Below, in pieces: positions 1-6,706 of a DNA stretch of 8,957 nt. Origin of the DNA: a bacterium (GTDB lineage Bacteria > Arandabacterota > Arandabacteria > Arandabacterales > JALGWA01); the NCBI GenBank assembly GCA_025774425.1, contig JALGWA010000030.1:1-8957 (forward strand), given 5' to 3'. Position numbers and translations under genes: made by a program. The stretch's first letter is position 1. The number at the start of each line of letters is the position of its first letter. The notes under the pieces were generated by a model. The model saw nothing but the letters and a program-made list of their open reading frames with translations. It searched no databases and was not told the DNA's origin.

Positions 1-217
1 TGGCGGCGTTGTCGGCGGCGAGCTGGGCCGCGAAGGGCGTGCCTTTCCTCGATCCCTTGAACCCCTGCGTCCCCGCGCTCGCCCACGACAGGGCGTTCCC
101 CGAAGTATCGGTGATCGTGACGATCGTGTTGTTGAACGTAGAGCGGATGTGAGCGATTCCGCGCTCGACGCGCCTCCGCTCTTTCCTCCTGGCCCTTGGG
201 CCCCTTCTCTTCGCCAT
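1..217 (-). CDS. rpsK: 30S ribosomal protein S11, 3' end cut off by the window
   Basis: S11 (uS11) sits on the platform of the small subunit and lines the mRNA exit (E-site) region. Reading back from the ATG at 217 gives 72 codons before the window ends. The start is a basic tail ([16 protein letters not shown]), followed by family-typical segments: [15 protein letters not shown] near residues 23-37, then [10 protein letters not shown] and [20 protein letters not shown]. The C-terminal part of about 55 residues lies outside. An in-frame ATG at 229 would add four residues (MIRG). I prefer 217 because GGGATGATC lies upstream of it, resembling the extended ribosome binding sites seen at secY and rplR, whereas 229 has a G-rich site directly abutting it. 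The gene follows rpsM after 77 bases, the usual alpha-cluster order. Identity is certain; only the start is open. Confidence 0.96.
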   Translation of the reverse strand, partial: MAKRRGPRARRKERRRVERGIAHIRSTFNNTIVTITDTSGNALSWASAGTQGFKGSRKGTPFAAQLAADNAA

Positions 218-294
218 CCCGCGGATCATCCCTTCCAAGGAGCGAAGGTCGGTCGACCCCGCTCACCGAGAGTCGAAAGACGTGACGGGGGGTC
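218..294 (-). other. 77-base gap between rpsM and rpsK
   Basis: This is the longest non-coding stretch in the window. On the coding strand it begins GGACCCCCC and ends in the rpsK ribosome binding site. I see only a short GGTCGACC palindrome near the middle and no strong hairpin followed by a T run, so there is no support for a terminator. It may hold a weak RNA structure controlling rpsK, but nothing in the sequence demonstrates that. Confidence 0.5.
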
Positions 295-666
295 CTAACG
301 CTTACGCCTTACTCCGACGGTCTTCTTCGGGCCTTTTCGTGTCCTGGCGTTGGTCCTGGTGCGCTGACCCCTGACCGGGAGTCCGCGCCGGTGTCGTAGC
401 CCACGGTAGGACCCGATGTCGATCAACCTCTTCACGTTCATCTGATTCTCGCGGCGCAGATCTCCTTCCACTCTGCAGGTCTTGTCGATCACCTCTCGGA
501 GCTTCGAGACCTCGTCCTCGGTGAGATCGCGCACGCGCGTGGCGGGATCTACCCCTGCGGCGCCGAGAACGTTCTTGGCCTGCGACATGCCGATCCCGTA
601 TATGTACGTCAGGGCGACTTCGACCCGCTTGTCCCTGGGAAGGTCCACTCCGGCGATTCTGGCCAA
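295..666 (-). CDS. rpsM: 30S ribosomal protein S13
   Basis: S13 (uS13) is in the head of the small subunit; it contacts the P-site tRNA through its C-terminal tail and forms bridges to the large subunit. The 123 residues are full length. The N-terminus [26 protein letters not shown] is diagnostic, with the helix-two-turn-helix core through about residue 80 and the basic tail [29 protein letters not shown] at about 89-117. The start is TTG; no ATG or GTG gives the conserved N-terminus. A purine-rich site GGGGAGAGGG lies just upstream. It ends in TAG. It follows rpmJ by 18 bases, the usual infA-rpmJ-rpsM-rpsK order of many bacteria. Confidence 0.98.
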   Translation of the reverse strand: MARIAGVDLPRDKRVEVALTYIYGIGMSQAKNVLGAAGVDPATRVRDLTEDEVSKLREVIDKTCRVEGDLRRENQMNVKRLIDIGSYRGLRHRRGLPVRGQRTRTNARTRKGPKKTVGVRRKR

Positions 667-684
667 CGGTCCCTCTCCCCTCTT

Positions 685-798
685 CTAGCCTTGCTTCTGC
701 TTATGCTTGGGGTTTTCGCATATAACGGTGACGCGACCGTCACGCTTGACGATCTTGCACTTCTCGCACAACTTCTTGACAGAGGCCCGCACCTTCAC
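685..798 (-). CDS. rpmJ: 50S ribosomal protein L36, zinc-binding type
   Basis: L36 (bL36) is the smallest large-subunit protein and sits near the base of the L7/L12 stalk in contact with 23S rRNA. The 37-codon reading frame starts with GTG at 798 and ends in TAG; it translates as [20 protein letters not shown] followed by [17 protein letters not shown]. The zinc ligands are intact: Cys11, Cys14, Cys27 and His32, so this is the C+ (zinc) form rather than the zinc-free paralogue. A very strong ribosome binding site GGAGG lies 7 bases before the GTG. The length is exactly that of the family. It lies between infA (26 bases away) and rpsM (18 bases away), the standard position. The site in front of it overlaps a possible G-quadruplex, described separately. 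Confidence 0.97.
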   Translation of the reverse strand: MKVRASVKKLCEKCKIVKRDGRVTVICENPKHKQKQG

Positions 799-804
799 GA
801 CGCT

Positions 805-819
805 CCCTCCCCCCCGCCC
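805..819 (-). promoter_or_regulatory. G-quadruplex motif overlapping the rpmJ ribosome binding site
   Basis: On the coding strand these 15 bases read GGGCGGGGGGGAGGG. That gives four tracts of three G with single-base loops (C, G, A), the most stable class of quadruplex motif. The GGAGG of the rpmJ ribosome binding site (810 to 806) is inside it, so folding in the mRNA would hide the site. The motif is seen directly; folding and any regulatory role are inference. Confidence 0.5.
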
Positions 820-824
820 TCGCT

Positions 825-1052
825 TTACTTGTACCTGTACGTGATGCGCCCGCGGGTGAGATCGTAGGGCGAGAGCTCCACCGTCACCCGATCGCCGGGC
901 AGAATCCTTATAAAGTGCATCCTTATCTTACCTGAAACGTGAGCCAAAATCTTGTGACCGTTGTCGAGCTCCACGCGAAACATGGCGTTGGGAAGCGGCT
1001 CTATCACTGTTCCCTCAACCTCGATCGCCTCTTCCTTCGGCACTTTCCTCAT
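825..1052 (-). CDS. infA: Translation initiation factor IF-1
   Basis: IF1 binds the A site of the small subunit during initiation and helps IF2 and IF3 select the initiator tRNA. It is a single OB-fold (S1-like) domain. The sequence is unmistakable: [20 protein letters not shown], then [20 protein letters not shown] and [19 protein letters not shown]. From the ATG at 1052 it has 75 residues; a GTG at 1043 would give MPKEEAIEV and exactly the 72 residues usual for the family. A GTG at 1076 adds eight residues with no family support. The ATG has GGAGG only 3 bases away but a second purine site, AAGGG, at 6 bases; the GTG has GGAGG at 12. Both remain possible. Its 5' end overlaps the 3' end of the KOW protein gene, suggesting coupling. 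It ends in TAA. Confidence 0.97.
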   Translation of the reverse strand: MRKVPKEEAIEVEGTVIEPLPNAMFRVELDNGHKILAHVSGKIRMHFIRILPGDRVTVELSPYDLTRGRITYRYK

Positions 1053-1353
1053 CGACCTCCCTTCCTTCGGCGGCACCCATAGCGGGGCTTCGGGCCAGCG
1101 CCTCCCTCACGTCCGCGTCGGTGACCCTCCCCCCGTTCGACAGGCCGGCCGCCAGCCTGTGGTCGACGTACGGATAGGCCTCCAGGTGCTTCGCGTTCTT
1201 CTTCTTCGGACGTCTCAACGGCCTCGCGTCGCCGTCGGCGACGGCAACGAACCGATCGTCGATCACGTCGACGACCACGAAATACCTCCCCGCGTCGCGT
1301 CCCGACAACGAACGGACGAGCCGCCCGGGCACGAACCGCGGCCTCGATTCCAC
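1015..1353 (-). CDS. KOW-domain RNA-binding protein (L14e-like)
   Basis: A small basic protein of the type annotated as KOW-domain RNA-binding protein, related to archaeal/eukaryotic L14e/L6e/L27e and often found between map and infA in clostridia and relatives. The function is unknown; a role on or near the ribosome is inferred from the KOW fold and from its position. Residues about 8-47 form the KOW-like barrel ([20 protein letters not shown], then a [15 protein letters not shown] strand pair). The basic patch [11 protein letters not shown] follows at about 47-57, then a short helical segment [12 protein letters not shown]. The tail after residue 90 is acidic and Gly-rich, unlike the core, and overlaps infA in another frame. 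GTG 1353 has AGGGGTGAT 8 bases upstream and is my choice; ATG 1359 or GTG 1362 would add two or three residues. It lies 51 bases after map. Confidence 0.85.
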   Translation of the reverse strand: MESRPRFVPGRLVRSLSGRDAGRYFVVVDVIDDRFVAVADGDARPLRRPKKKNAKHLEAYPYVDHRLAAGLSNGGRVTDADVREALARSPAMGAAEGREVDEESAEGRGDRG

Positions 1354-1404
1354 TCCCATCACCCCTGAACCGGCAGAGGCTCGACGGACTGCCCTCCGCA
1401 GCCG

Positions 1405-2154
1405 CTAGACGGTCTCCGTGAAGACCTCAGGTCCCTCCGGTGTGATAGCCACCGTGTGCTCGAAGTGCGCCGATAGACCCGAGTCGACGGTCCGGACGGT
1501 CCAGCCGTCCTCGTCAACCTGTACCTCCGGACCTCCTGTGTTCACCATGGGTTCGATCGCGAGGACCATGCCCGCCTCGAGCACGGGCCCCATGCCCGGC
1601 TCCCCGAAGTTAGGCACCTGGGGATCCTCGTGAATTCGCCTACCTATGCCGTGCCCGACGTACTCCCTTACGACGGAGTAGCCGCGGGCCTCGACATACC
1701 TTTGAATGGCACTTCCCACGTCGGAAAGCCGCCCGCCCGCCTTCGCAAAACCTATTCCCTCGTAGAGCGCCTCCCTCGTCACCCTCATCAGCCTATCCGC
1801 TTTGGGCGAGACGCGCCCCACCCCGACCGTGAATGCCGTGTCCGAGCAATACCCGTTCAAAAGGATGCCCACATCTATGCTGGCTATGTCTCCCTCCTGG
1901 AGACGCCTGCGCCCGGGTATCCCATGGACGACCTCGTCGTTCACGGATACGCACAGGGTGCCGGGGAACCCCCTGTACCCCTTGAACGCAGGGATCGCTC
2001 CCTTCGAAAGGATGTACTCCTCGGCCGCAGCGTCGAGCTCGCCCGTCGTGATGCCGGGTTCGACCAAGCGCTCGATGTGTTTTCTAACGTCAGCGAGGAG
2101 CCTCCCCGCCTCCCTCATTCGCTGCAGCTCGGCCTCGGACTTAAGCACTATCAT
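1405..2154 (-). CDS. map: Methionine aminopeptidase, type I
   Basis: Map removes the initiator methionine from new proteins when the second residue is small, using a two-metal centre. The 249 residues are the usual length of a type Ia enzyme with no N-terminal extension. Expected metal ligands are all present: Asp94 (ASIDVG), Asp105 (YCSDTAF), His168 (VGHGIGRRIHEDP), Glu201 (AIEPMV) and Glu232 (FEHTVAIT); His78 of VVHGIPG is the substrate-side histidine. The start ATG overlaps the adk stop as ATGA (2151-2154), a classic coupling arrangement. The reading frame stays open to 2418 inside adk, but that extension is Arg-rich, has no family match and is rejected. It ends in TAG. The secY-adk-map order is standard in many Gram-positive and clostridial genomes. 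Confidence 0.98.
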   Translation of the reverse strand: MIVLKSEAELQRMREAGRLLADVRKHIERLVEPGITTGELDAAAEEYILSKGAIPAFKGYRGFPGTLCVSVNDEVVHGIPGRRRLQEGDIASIDVGILLNGYCSDTAFTVGVGRVSPKADRLMRVTREALYEGIGFAKAGGRLSDVGSAIQRYVEARGYSVVREYVGHGIGRRIHEDPQVPNFGEPGMGPVLEAGMVLAIEPMVNTGGPEVQVDEDGWTVRTVDSGLSAHFEHTVAITPEGPEVFTETV

Positions 2155-2804
2155 TCCGGCGCGGCCTCCAAGGCGCTCCGTATGCGCTCGAATACCTCGT
2201 CGATCGAGGAGTCGCCGTCGACGGTCCTCAACAGCGACCTCGAGCGGTAGTAGTCCACCAGCGGGGCCGTCCGCTCCCCGTAAACGTGTAGACGCTGTAG
2301 CACCGTCTCTTCGCGATCGTCGGACCTGTGTACGAGCTCCCCGCCGCAATCGTCGCAGAGCCCCTCGCGCTCGGGAGGATCGTACTCCAGGTGATACGTC
2401 CTGCCGCACCGCGAGCACGTCCTCCTGCCCGACGACCTCCTGACCAGCACCTCGTCGGGGACGCTTATGTTCACGACGGCGTCGAGCGTCGCATCCATCT
2501 CCTCCAGCGTCTCGTCGAGCGCCCTCGCCTGCGGCAGGGTACGCGGAAAGCCGTCCAGGATGAATCCCATGCCGCAGTCCTCCAAGGAGAGCCTGCGCCG
2601 CACGACGGAGATCGTCACGTCGTCCGGCACCAGGCCGCCGCTCTCCATGTAGGAGGACACGAGCGCGCCGAGCTCGGTGCCGGACGCTGCGGCCTCGCGA
2701 AACATGTCGCCGGTCGAGATGTGCGGAACCCCCAGATGGGCCGCAAGATTCGACGCCTGCGTGCCCTTGCCGGCGCCCGGCGGCCCGAGGAGCACCAGCC
2801 TCAA
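2151..2804 (-). CDS. adk: Adenylate kinase with zinc-binding lid
   Basis: Adk catalyses ATP + AMP = 2 ADP in the cytoplasm and keeps adenine nucleotides balanced. From TTG 2804 it has 217 residues, the length of long bacterial forms, and starts in the canonical way, MRLVLLGPPGAGKGTQA. The P-loop is GPPGAGKGT (8-16); the AMP-binding region includes STGDMFR (30-36) and LDGFPRTLPQA (83-93). The lid (about 123-161) carries a four-cysteine zinc site, Cys130, Cys133, Cys150 and Cys153, typical of Gram-positive-type enzymes. GTG 2813 would add MSR and overlap the secY stop, but AAGAGG lies 8 bases before the TTG and directly against the GTG, so TTG is preferred. It follows secY by 5 bases, and its stop overlaps the map start. 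Confidence 0.97.
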   Translation of the reverse strand: MRLVLLGPPGAGKGTQASNLAAHLGVPHISTGDMFREAAASGTELGALVSSYMESGGLVPDDVTISVVRRRLSLEDCGMGFILDGFPRTLPQARALDETLEEMDATLDAVVNISVPDEVLVRRSSGRRTCSRCGRTYHLEYDPPEREGLCDDCGGELVHRSDDREETVLQRLHVYGERTAPLVDYYRSRSLLRTVDGDSSIDEVFERIRSALEAAPE

Positions 2805-2820
2805 ACGACTCACCTCTTCA
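2805..2820 (-). promoter_or_regulatory. Ribosome binding site that fixes the adk TTG start
   Basis: AAGAGGTGAG ends the secY reading frame; AAGAGG is 8 bases before TTG 2804 but abuts GTG 2813. With the canonical MRLVLLGPPG start of the family, it decides for TTG. The site overlaps the secY stop, implying coupled translation. Confidence 0.65.
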
Positions 2821-4075
2821 TGAACCCCTGGTAGTGGCGCATCAGGAGGTGCGCTTCGATCTGCTTCATGGTCTCCAGCGCCACTCCGACGACTATGAGA
2901 AGCGCCGTGCCCCCGAAGTACAGGTTGGGGATGTTCGTCACGCCCTCTATGAACATCGGCATGACGGCTATGAGCGCCAGGAAGAGGGCGCCGGCCAGGG
3001 TGATCCGCGTGAGCACCCAGTCAAGGTACTGAGCGGTGGGACGCCCGGGCCTGATGCCGGGCACGAAGCCGCCGTACTTCCGTATGTTGTTGGCCACGTC
3101 GACCGGATTGAACGTGACGGCGGTGTAGAAATACGTGAAGAAGACTATGAAGGTGAAGTAGAGCACCGTGTAGGGCGTGGTCCCGTAGCTCAGGAACGAC
3201 GCGACCGCGTCGGCCCACGGATGCTGGATGAACTGAGCTATCGTCGTCGGGAATATTATCACCGACTGGGCGAAGATGACGGGGATCACGCCGGCCTGGT
3301 TCACCCTCATCGGGATGTGGGTGCTCTGGCCGCCGTAGACCCTACGACCGACGACGCGCTTCGAGTACTGCACGGGTATCCGCCGCCTGCCCTCCAACAT
3401 CCACACGACCGCGGCGATGACGACCGCGCCGATCACAACCAGCGCGAACAGGTTGGCGAAGGTGACGCGGCCGCTCTGCAGGTACGCGACGATGTTGCCC
3501 AGGCCCGCCGGCAGCCTCGCCACGATGCCCGCGAAGATTATGAGCGATATGCCGTTGCCGATCCCCTTCTCGGTGATCATCTCGCCGAGCCACATGAGGA
3601 AGATCGTGCCGGCCGTCAGCACGAGCGCTATCTCCGCGATGGACGCGGCGGTCGGGTTGTAAAGCGCGCCCAGGTTGCGCATGTAGAACGCGGTCCCCAC
3701 GGCCTGGATCATCGCCAGGGCCACGGTGCCGTAACGGGTGTACTGCGTCAGCTTCCTGCGCCCCTCCGTCCCTTCCTTCGCCCACTGCTCGAACTTCGGT
3801 ATCACGATAGTGAGGAGCTGCATGATGATGGATGCGTTGATGTACGGCATGATGCCCATGGCGAACACCGAGAACGCCTTCAGCGCGCCGCCCGAGAACA
3901 GATCGAGCAGGCCGAACAGGGTGCCCTGCTGGAACAGCTGCTGGATCACGCTCGTATCTATCCCGGGCACGGGCACGTGCGCCCCCACGCGAAACACGAC
4001 GAACATCCACAGAGTGAAGAAGATCCGGCGCCTGAGGTCCCCTATCTTCATCGCAGCGCGGAAGGTGTCAAGCAC
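2810..4075 (-). CDS. secY: Preprotein translocase channel subunit SecY
   Basis: SecY forms the membrane channel that, with SecE and SecG, moves unfolded proteins out of the cytosol or into the membrane, driven by SecA or the ribosome. The 421 residues are full length with ten hydrophobic spans, roughly 18-36, 70-92, 117-135, 146-164, 174-192, 205-227, 262-283, 302-322, 358-376 and 385-402. The plug region follows span 1 (about 52-68). Signature segments are [44 protein letters not shown] and [15 protein letters not shown], the last forming the cytosolic loop that meets SecA and the ribosome. The start is GTG, 8 bases inside the end of rplO; GAGGTGATC, an extended ribosome binding site, precedes it. 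Position in the spc cluster after rplO is conserved across bacteria. Confidence 0.98.
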   Translation of the reverse strand: MLDTFRAAMKIGDLRRRIFFTLWMFVVFRVGAHVPVPGIDTSVIQQLFQQGTLFGLLDLFSGGALKAFSVFAMGIMPYINASIIMQLLTIVIPKFEQWAKEGTEGRRKLTQYTRYGTVALAMIQAVGTAFYMRNLGALYNPTAASIAEIALVLTAGTIFLMWLGEMITEKGIGNGISLIIFAGIVARLPAGLGNIVAYLQSGRVTFANLFALVVIGAVVIAAVVWMLEGRRRIPVQYSKRVVGRRVYGGQSTHIPMRVNQAGVIPVIFAQSVIIFPTTIAQFIQHPWADAVASFLSYGTTPYTVLYFTFIVFFTYFYTAVTFNPVDVANNIRKYGGFVPGIRPGRPTAQYLDWVLTRITLAGALFLALIAVMPMFIEGVTNIPNLYFGGTALLIVVGVALETMKQIEAHLLMRHYQGFMKR

Positions 4076-4514
4076 GCTGGATCACCTCGGCTTCGCCGCC
4101 GGCGGCCTTGATCTTCTCGGCCGCGGATCTGGAAAACCTGTGAGCCTTGACGATCAGGCGCTTGCTCAGATCCCCGTCCCCGAGGACCGCCACGCCGTCC
4201 TTCATGTCCCGTACGACCCTCGCTTCCAGGAGGACGTCCGGGGTGATCTCGGCTCCCTCGTCGAACCTCTCGAGGTCCGATACGTTCACGACCGCGTACT
4301 CGGTGCGGTGCGGGTTCGTGAACCCGCGCGTGGGCAGCCGCCTCTGCAGGGGCATCTGGCCCCCCTCGAAGCCCGGCCGGACGCTGCCGCCGGAACGGGC
4401 CTTCTGGCCCTTGCGGCCTCGTCCGGACATGCCGCCGCGTCCCGAGCCCGGGCCGCGTCCGACGCGCTTCCGGCTCTGCCTCGTGCGTTTGGACTTGACC
4501 TCGTGAAGCCTCAC
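4068..4514 (-). CDS. rplO: 50S ribosomal protein L15
   Basis: L15 (uL15) is a large-subunit protein with a long basic N-terminal extension threading into 23S rRNA, and it joins late in assembly. The 148 residues match the family. The extension contains [25 protein letters not shown] (split here as [13 protein letters not shown] and [13 protein letters not shown]), followed by [20 protein letters not shown], all diagnostic. The globular part ends [14 protein letters not shown]. The start is GTG at 4514, with GAGG at 12 bases and a looser GGTG nearer, all lying within or just after the rpsE stop. It begins only 15 bases after rpsE, leaving no room for rpmD, which usually lies here. Its end overlaps the secY start by 8 bases. 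Confidence 0.98.
   Translation of the reverse strand: MRLHEVKSKRTRQSRKRVGRGPGSGRGGMSGRGRKGQKARSGGSVRPGFEGGQMPLQRRLPTRGFTNPHRTEYAVVNVSDLERFDEGAEITPDVLLEARVVRDMKDGVAVLGDGDLSKRLIVKAHRFSRSAAEKIKAAGGEAEVIQRA
4076..4090 (-). promoter_or_regulatory. Extended ribosome binding site of secY
   Basis: GAGGTGATC followed by CAGC and GTG, lying inside the end of rplO. It matches the extended 16S rRNA 3' end complement (GGAGGTGATC) over nine bases, stronger than needed, and fits the GTG start. Similar extended matches precede rplF, rplR, adk and the KOW gene. Confidence 0.75.
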
Positions 4515-4529
4515 GACTCACACCGTCCT

Positions 4530-5051
4530 CTACCTGGCACGCGCTGCGTCCGATTCTTCGTTCCCGAGGATCTCCTCGACGGTCTTCCCGCGCTTTCGCG
4601 CGACGTCTTCCGCGACCATGAGCCTGCCGAGCCCTTCCATCGTTGCGTATACCACGTTTATCGGGTTCGAAGACCCGAGGGATTTCGTGAGCACGTCCCT
4701 GACCCCGCCGAGCTCCATCACCGCCCTGACCGGTCCGCCGGCGATGATGCCGGTTCCTGCGGAGGCGGGCTTCATGAGAACCCTGCTCGCGCCAAAGTGC
4801 CCCACGACCTCGTGGGGGATGGTGCTCCCGACGCGCGGGACCTCCAGCATGTTCTTCTTGCCTTCTTCGATGCCCTTGCGGATGGCCTCCGGTATCTCGG
4901 TCGCCTTGCCGAGCCCGCAGCCGACCCTGCCCTCGCCGTCACCTACGACGACGAGCGCGCTGAAGCTGAACCTTCGACCGCCCTTGACGACCTTGGCGAC
5001 CCTGTTGATGTGCACTACCTTCTCTTGAAGCTCGACCTCTTCGTCGCTCAA
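4530..5051 (-). CDS. rpsE: 30S ribosomal protein S5
   Basis: S5 (uS5) lies at the mRNA entry side of the small subunit and affects decoding fidelity and mRNA unwinding. The 173 residues include the N-terminal double-stranded-RNA-binding-like domain ([20 protein letters not shown], about 12-31, through [15 protein letters not shown]) and the C-terminal domain with [20 protein letters not shown] and [18 protein letters not shown]. The start is TTG; its site is six G followed by TGAGCGA, that is GGGGGGTGA with no central A. Loop residues around VKGGRRF, where spectinomycin-resistance changes map in other species, look ordinary. It follows rplR by 21 bases and ends in TAG. Confidence 0.98.
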   Translation of the reverse strand: MSDEEVELQEKVVHINRVAKVVKGGRRFSFSALVVVGDGEGRVGCGLGKATEIPEAIRKGIEEGKKNMLEVPRVGSTIPHEVVGHFGASRVLMKPASAGTGIIAGGPVRAVMELGGVRDVLTKSLGSSNPINVVYATMEGLGRLMVAEDVARKRGKTVEEILGNEESDAARAR

Positions 5052-5072
5052 TCGCTCACCCCCCGGCGGCGG

Positions 5073-5435
5073 CTAGAACTCCAGCCCCTCTTCGCGGGCG
5101 CCTTCAGCGAGCGCGGCTACTCGCCCGTGAAACTTGTAGCCCCCCCTGTCGAACACCACCCGCTTTATCCCGCAAGCCACGGCCTTTCTGCCGACGAGCC
5201 TCCCGACCTCTCTCGCCGCGTCCACGGTTCCGCCCCCGCTCTCGAGGGACCCGCGCAGCTCCGGGTCGAGGCTCGACGCGCTCACCAGGGTAACGCCCTT
5301 CGTGTCGTCGATGAGCTGCGCGTAGATGTGCTCGAGGCTGCGGAAAACGCTCAGCCTGGGGCGCTCGGGAGTGCCCGAGACCTTCCTCCGAACCCTGAGA
5401 TGTCTCACCTTTCTGCGACTCGTCTTGCCTCTCAT
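5073..5435 (-). CDS. rplR: 50S ribosomal protein L18
   Basis: L18 (uL18) binds 5S rRNA together with L5 and anchors the central protuberance. From ATG 5435 it has 120 residues, the family length. The basic N-terminus [20 protein letters not shown] is followed by [23 protein letters not shown] and, near the end, [21 protein letters not shown], all signature segments. A GTG at 5453 would add MVGDPG, but nothing like a ribosome binding site precedes it, whereas GGTGATC, matching the extended anti-Shine-Dalgarno region of 16S rRNA, lies just before the ATG. The gene ends in TAG. It follows rplF after an unusually long 71-base gap. Confidence 0.97.
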   Translation of the reverse strand: MRGKTSRRKVRHLRVRRKVSGTPERPRLSVFRSLEHIYAQLIDDTKGVTLVSASSLDPELRGSLESGGGTVDAAREVGRLVGRKAVACGIKRVVFDRGGYKFHGRVAALAEGAREEGLEF

Positions 5436-5450
5436 GCCCGGATCACCCAC
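5436..5450 (-). promoter_or_regulatory. Extended ribosome binding site that fixes the rplR start
   Basis: The coding strand reads GGTGGGTGATCCGGGC directly before ATG 5435. GGTGATC is complementary to the 16S rRNA 3' end beyond the usual core. It supports ATG 5435 over the upstream GTG at 5453, which has no site. Confidence 0.65.
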
Positions 5451-5506
5451 CACGACGATCTATGTACGAGAAGCACCAGCACGCGCGAGGTGACGGCGGT
5501 CGTCGA
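5436..5506 (-). other. 71-base gap between rplF and rplR
   Basis: Other spc-cluster gaps here are 5 to 36 bases, so this one is long. It ends in the extended ribosome binding site of rplR. I can see only a 6-base inverted repeat (CGACGA and TCGTCG) separated by about 40 bases, too weak to call a structure, and no T run that would mark a terminator. No short gene is supported in it. Confidence 0.5.
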
Positions 5507-6049
5507 TCACGCCTTCATCGCGGCCTTGCCGGCTTTCCTGCGTACCCTCTCGCCGGCATAGCGTATACCCTTGCCGAGGTAGGGCTCGGGCTTCCGTAAC
5601 GCGCGGATGTCGGCGGCGACCTGGCCCACGAGCTCCTTGTCGATCCCGCTCACCACGATCGTGGACGGGTTCGGCACCTCGATATCTATCCCTTCCGGCG
5701 GCACCACCTCGACCGGGTGGGAGAACCCGAGCGTCATCACGAGCTTGTTGCCGGACTTGTTGGCCCTGTAACCGGTGCCCACGAGCTCCAGGCTCTTTTG
5801 GAAGCCCCTCGTGACGCCCTCTACCATGTTGGCGACCAACGTCCTGGTGAGCCCGTGCAGAGACCGATGCGCCCGCGAGTCCGACGGCCTCTTTACGAGC
5901 ACCCGTCCGTCCTCGACCTGGACCACCATGTCCGGGTGGACCTTGCGCTCGAGCGCCCCGCGAGGGCCTTCGGCCCGCACCGATCGGCCCTCGACCTTGA
6001 CCTTCACGCCATCGGGTATCGCAATGGGGCTTTCACCAACCCGCGACAA
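5507..6049 (-). CDS. rplF: 50S ribosomal protein L6
   Basis: L6 (uL6) sits at the base of the L7/L12 stalk next to the sarcin-ricin loop, near the factor-binding site. From TTG 6049 it has 180 residues and the canonical start [20 protein letters not shown]. Two similar domains follow; the second holds [21 protein letters not shown] and the signature block [24 protein letters not shown] near the end. A GTG at 6058 would add MVG, but its upstream site is only 4 bases away, while GAGGTGGTC stands 8 bases before the TTG, so TTG is preferred. It follows rpsH by 18 bases and ends in TGA. Confidence 0.97.
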   Translation of the reverse strand: MSRVGESPIAIPDGVKVKVEGRSVRAEGPRGALERKVHPDMVVQVEDGRVLVKRPSDSRAHRSLHGLTRTLVANMVEGVTRGFQKSLELVGTGYRANKSGNKLVMTLGFSHPVEVVPPEGIDIEVPNPSTIVVSGIDKELVGQVAADIRALRKPEPYLGKGIRYAGERVRRKAGKAAMKA

Positions 6050-6067
6050 TCCGACCACCTCGCTCCA

Positions 6068-6463
6068 TTACCACACGTAGCAGATCAGCTCGCCGCCCAA
6101 CCGTCGCCGGCGGGCCTCCTTGTCGCTCATAAGGCCGCGAGAAGTCGATACGATGGCGATCCCGAGACCGCCCAGAACCTTAGGCAAATCTTTGTGTTTC
6201 CTGTACACCCGGAGGCCGGGTTTCGAAACGCGACGAAGCCCGTGAATCACGGGGAGCCTCTCCGAATCGTACTTCAGGTAGACCCGTACGACGCCCTGTT
6301 TGTTGTTGCTTATCCACTCGTAATCCCTGATGAATCCCTCCTGCTTCAGGATGCGGCCGATTTCCTTCTTGATCTTGGAGCCGGGCACGTCGACACGGTC
6401 CTGCCTCACCGTGTTTGCGTTCCGTATCCTCGTCAGCATGTCAGCGATCGGATCGCTGTACAC
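6068..6463 (-). CDS. rpsH: 30S ribosomal protein S8
   Basis: S8 (uS8) binds helix 21 of 16S rRNA early in assembly; in Escherichia coli it also represses the spc operon by binding a similar structure in the rplE region. The 131 residues are full length: [20 protein letters not shown] at the start, [21 protein letters not shown], and the C-terminal RNA-binding part [20 protein letters not shown] ending in GGELICYVW. The start is GTG with seven G at 10 bases upstream and a closer GGAG. There is no room for an S8-binding mimic in the 24-base rplX-rplE gap, so the E. coli type of control is not apparent here. It ends in TAA. Confidence 0.98.
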   Translation of the reverse strand: MYSDPIADMLTRIRNANTVRQDRVDVPGSKIKKEIGRILKQEGFIRDYEWISNNKQGVVRVYLKYDSERLPVIHGLRRVSKPGLRVYRKHKDLPKVLGGLGIAIVSTSRGLMSDKEARRRRLGGELICYVW

Positions 6464-6499
6464 GGTCTCCTATCCCCCCCTTCTAGATGCCCTGCGGGC

Positions 6500-6685
6500 T
6501 TACCAGCTCGCCTTCCTCACGCCGGGGATCTCGCCCCTGTGGGCCCTCTCCCTGAAGCACATCCGGCACATCCCGAACTTCCGTATGTACCCGCGCGGGC
6601 GCCCACAGATCTTGCACCTGTGGCGGGTCCTCGTCTTGAAGCGAGGCTCCCTCTTTGCCTTCTCGATCAGCGCTTTCTTGGCCAA
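6500..6685 (-). CDS. rpsZ: 30S ribosomal protein S14, zinc-binding short type
   Basis: S14 (uS14) is in the small-subunit head and is needed late in its assembly. This is the 61-residue type Z form with a zinc site made by Cys24, Cys27, Cys40 and Cys43 in [20 protein letters not shown] and RMCFRERAH. It ends [11 protein letters not shown], as in the family. The zinc-free long form used by Proteobacteria is about 40 residues longer and lacks the cysteines. The start is TTG; six G lie 7 bases upstream. It lies between rplE and rpsH as in Gram-positive and many thermophile genomes. It ends in TAA. Confidence 0.98.
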   Translation of the reverse strand: MAKKALIEKAKREPRFKTRTRHRCKICGRPRGYIRKFGMCRMCFRERAHRGEIPGVRKASW

Positions 6686-6706
6686 CCGTACACCCCCCGG
6701 ACGACG

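Noticed and set aside
1363..1404. A possible hairpin between map and the KOW gene (GGCAG and CTGCC, 5 bases each, 12-base loop)
   Set aside because: The stem is short and there is no T run after it, so it is not supported as a terminator.
2155..2418. An 88-residue N-terminal extension of Map
   Set aside because: It lies within adk in another frame, is Arg-rich without family match, and the ATG at 2154 overlapping the adk stop gives the standard enzyme length.
2834..4111. A 425-codon open frame opposite secY, packed with His, Arg and Glu
   Set aside because: A mirror of the hydrophobic secY codons (antisense of Ile, Leu and Val codons), not a real protein.
3738..5561. A 607-codon open frame on the plus strand, opposite secY, rplO, rpsE and rplR
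   Set aside because: It is antisense to four certain genes, rich in His, Arg, Pro and Asp with no recognisable domain, as expected for shadow frames in GC-rich DNA.
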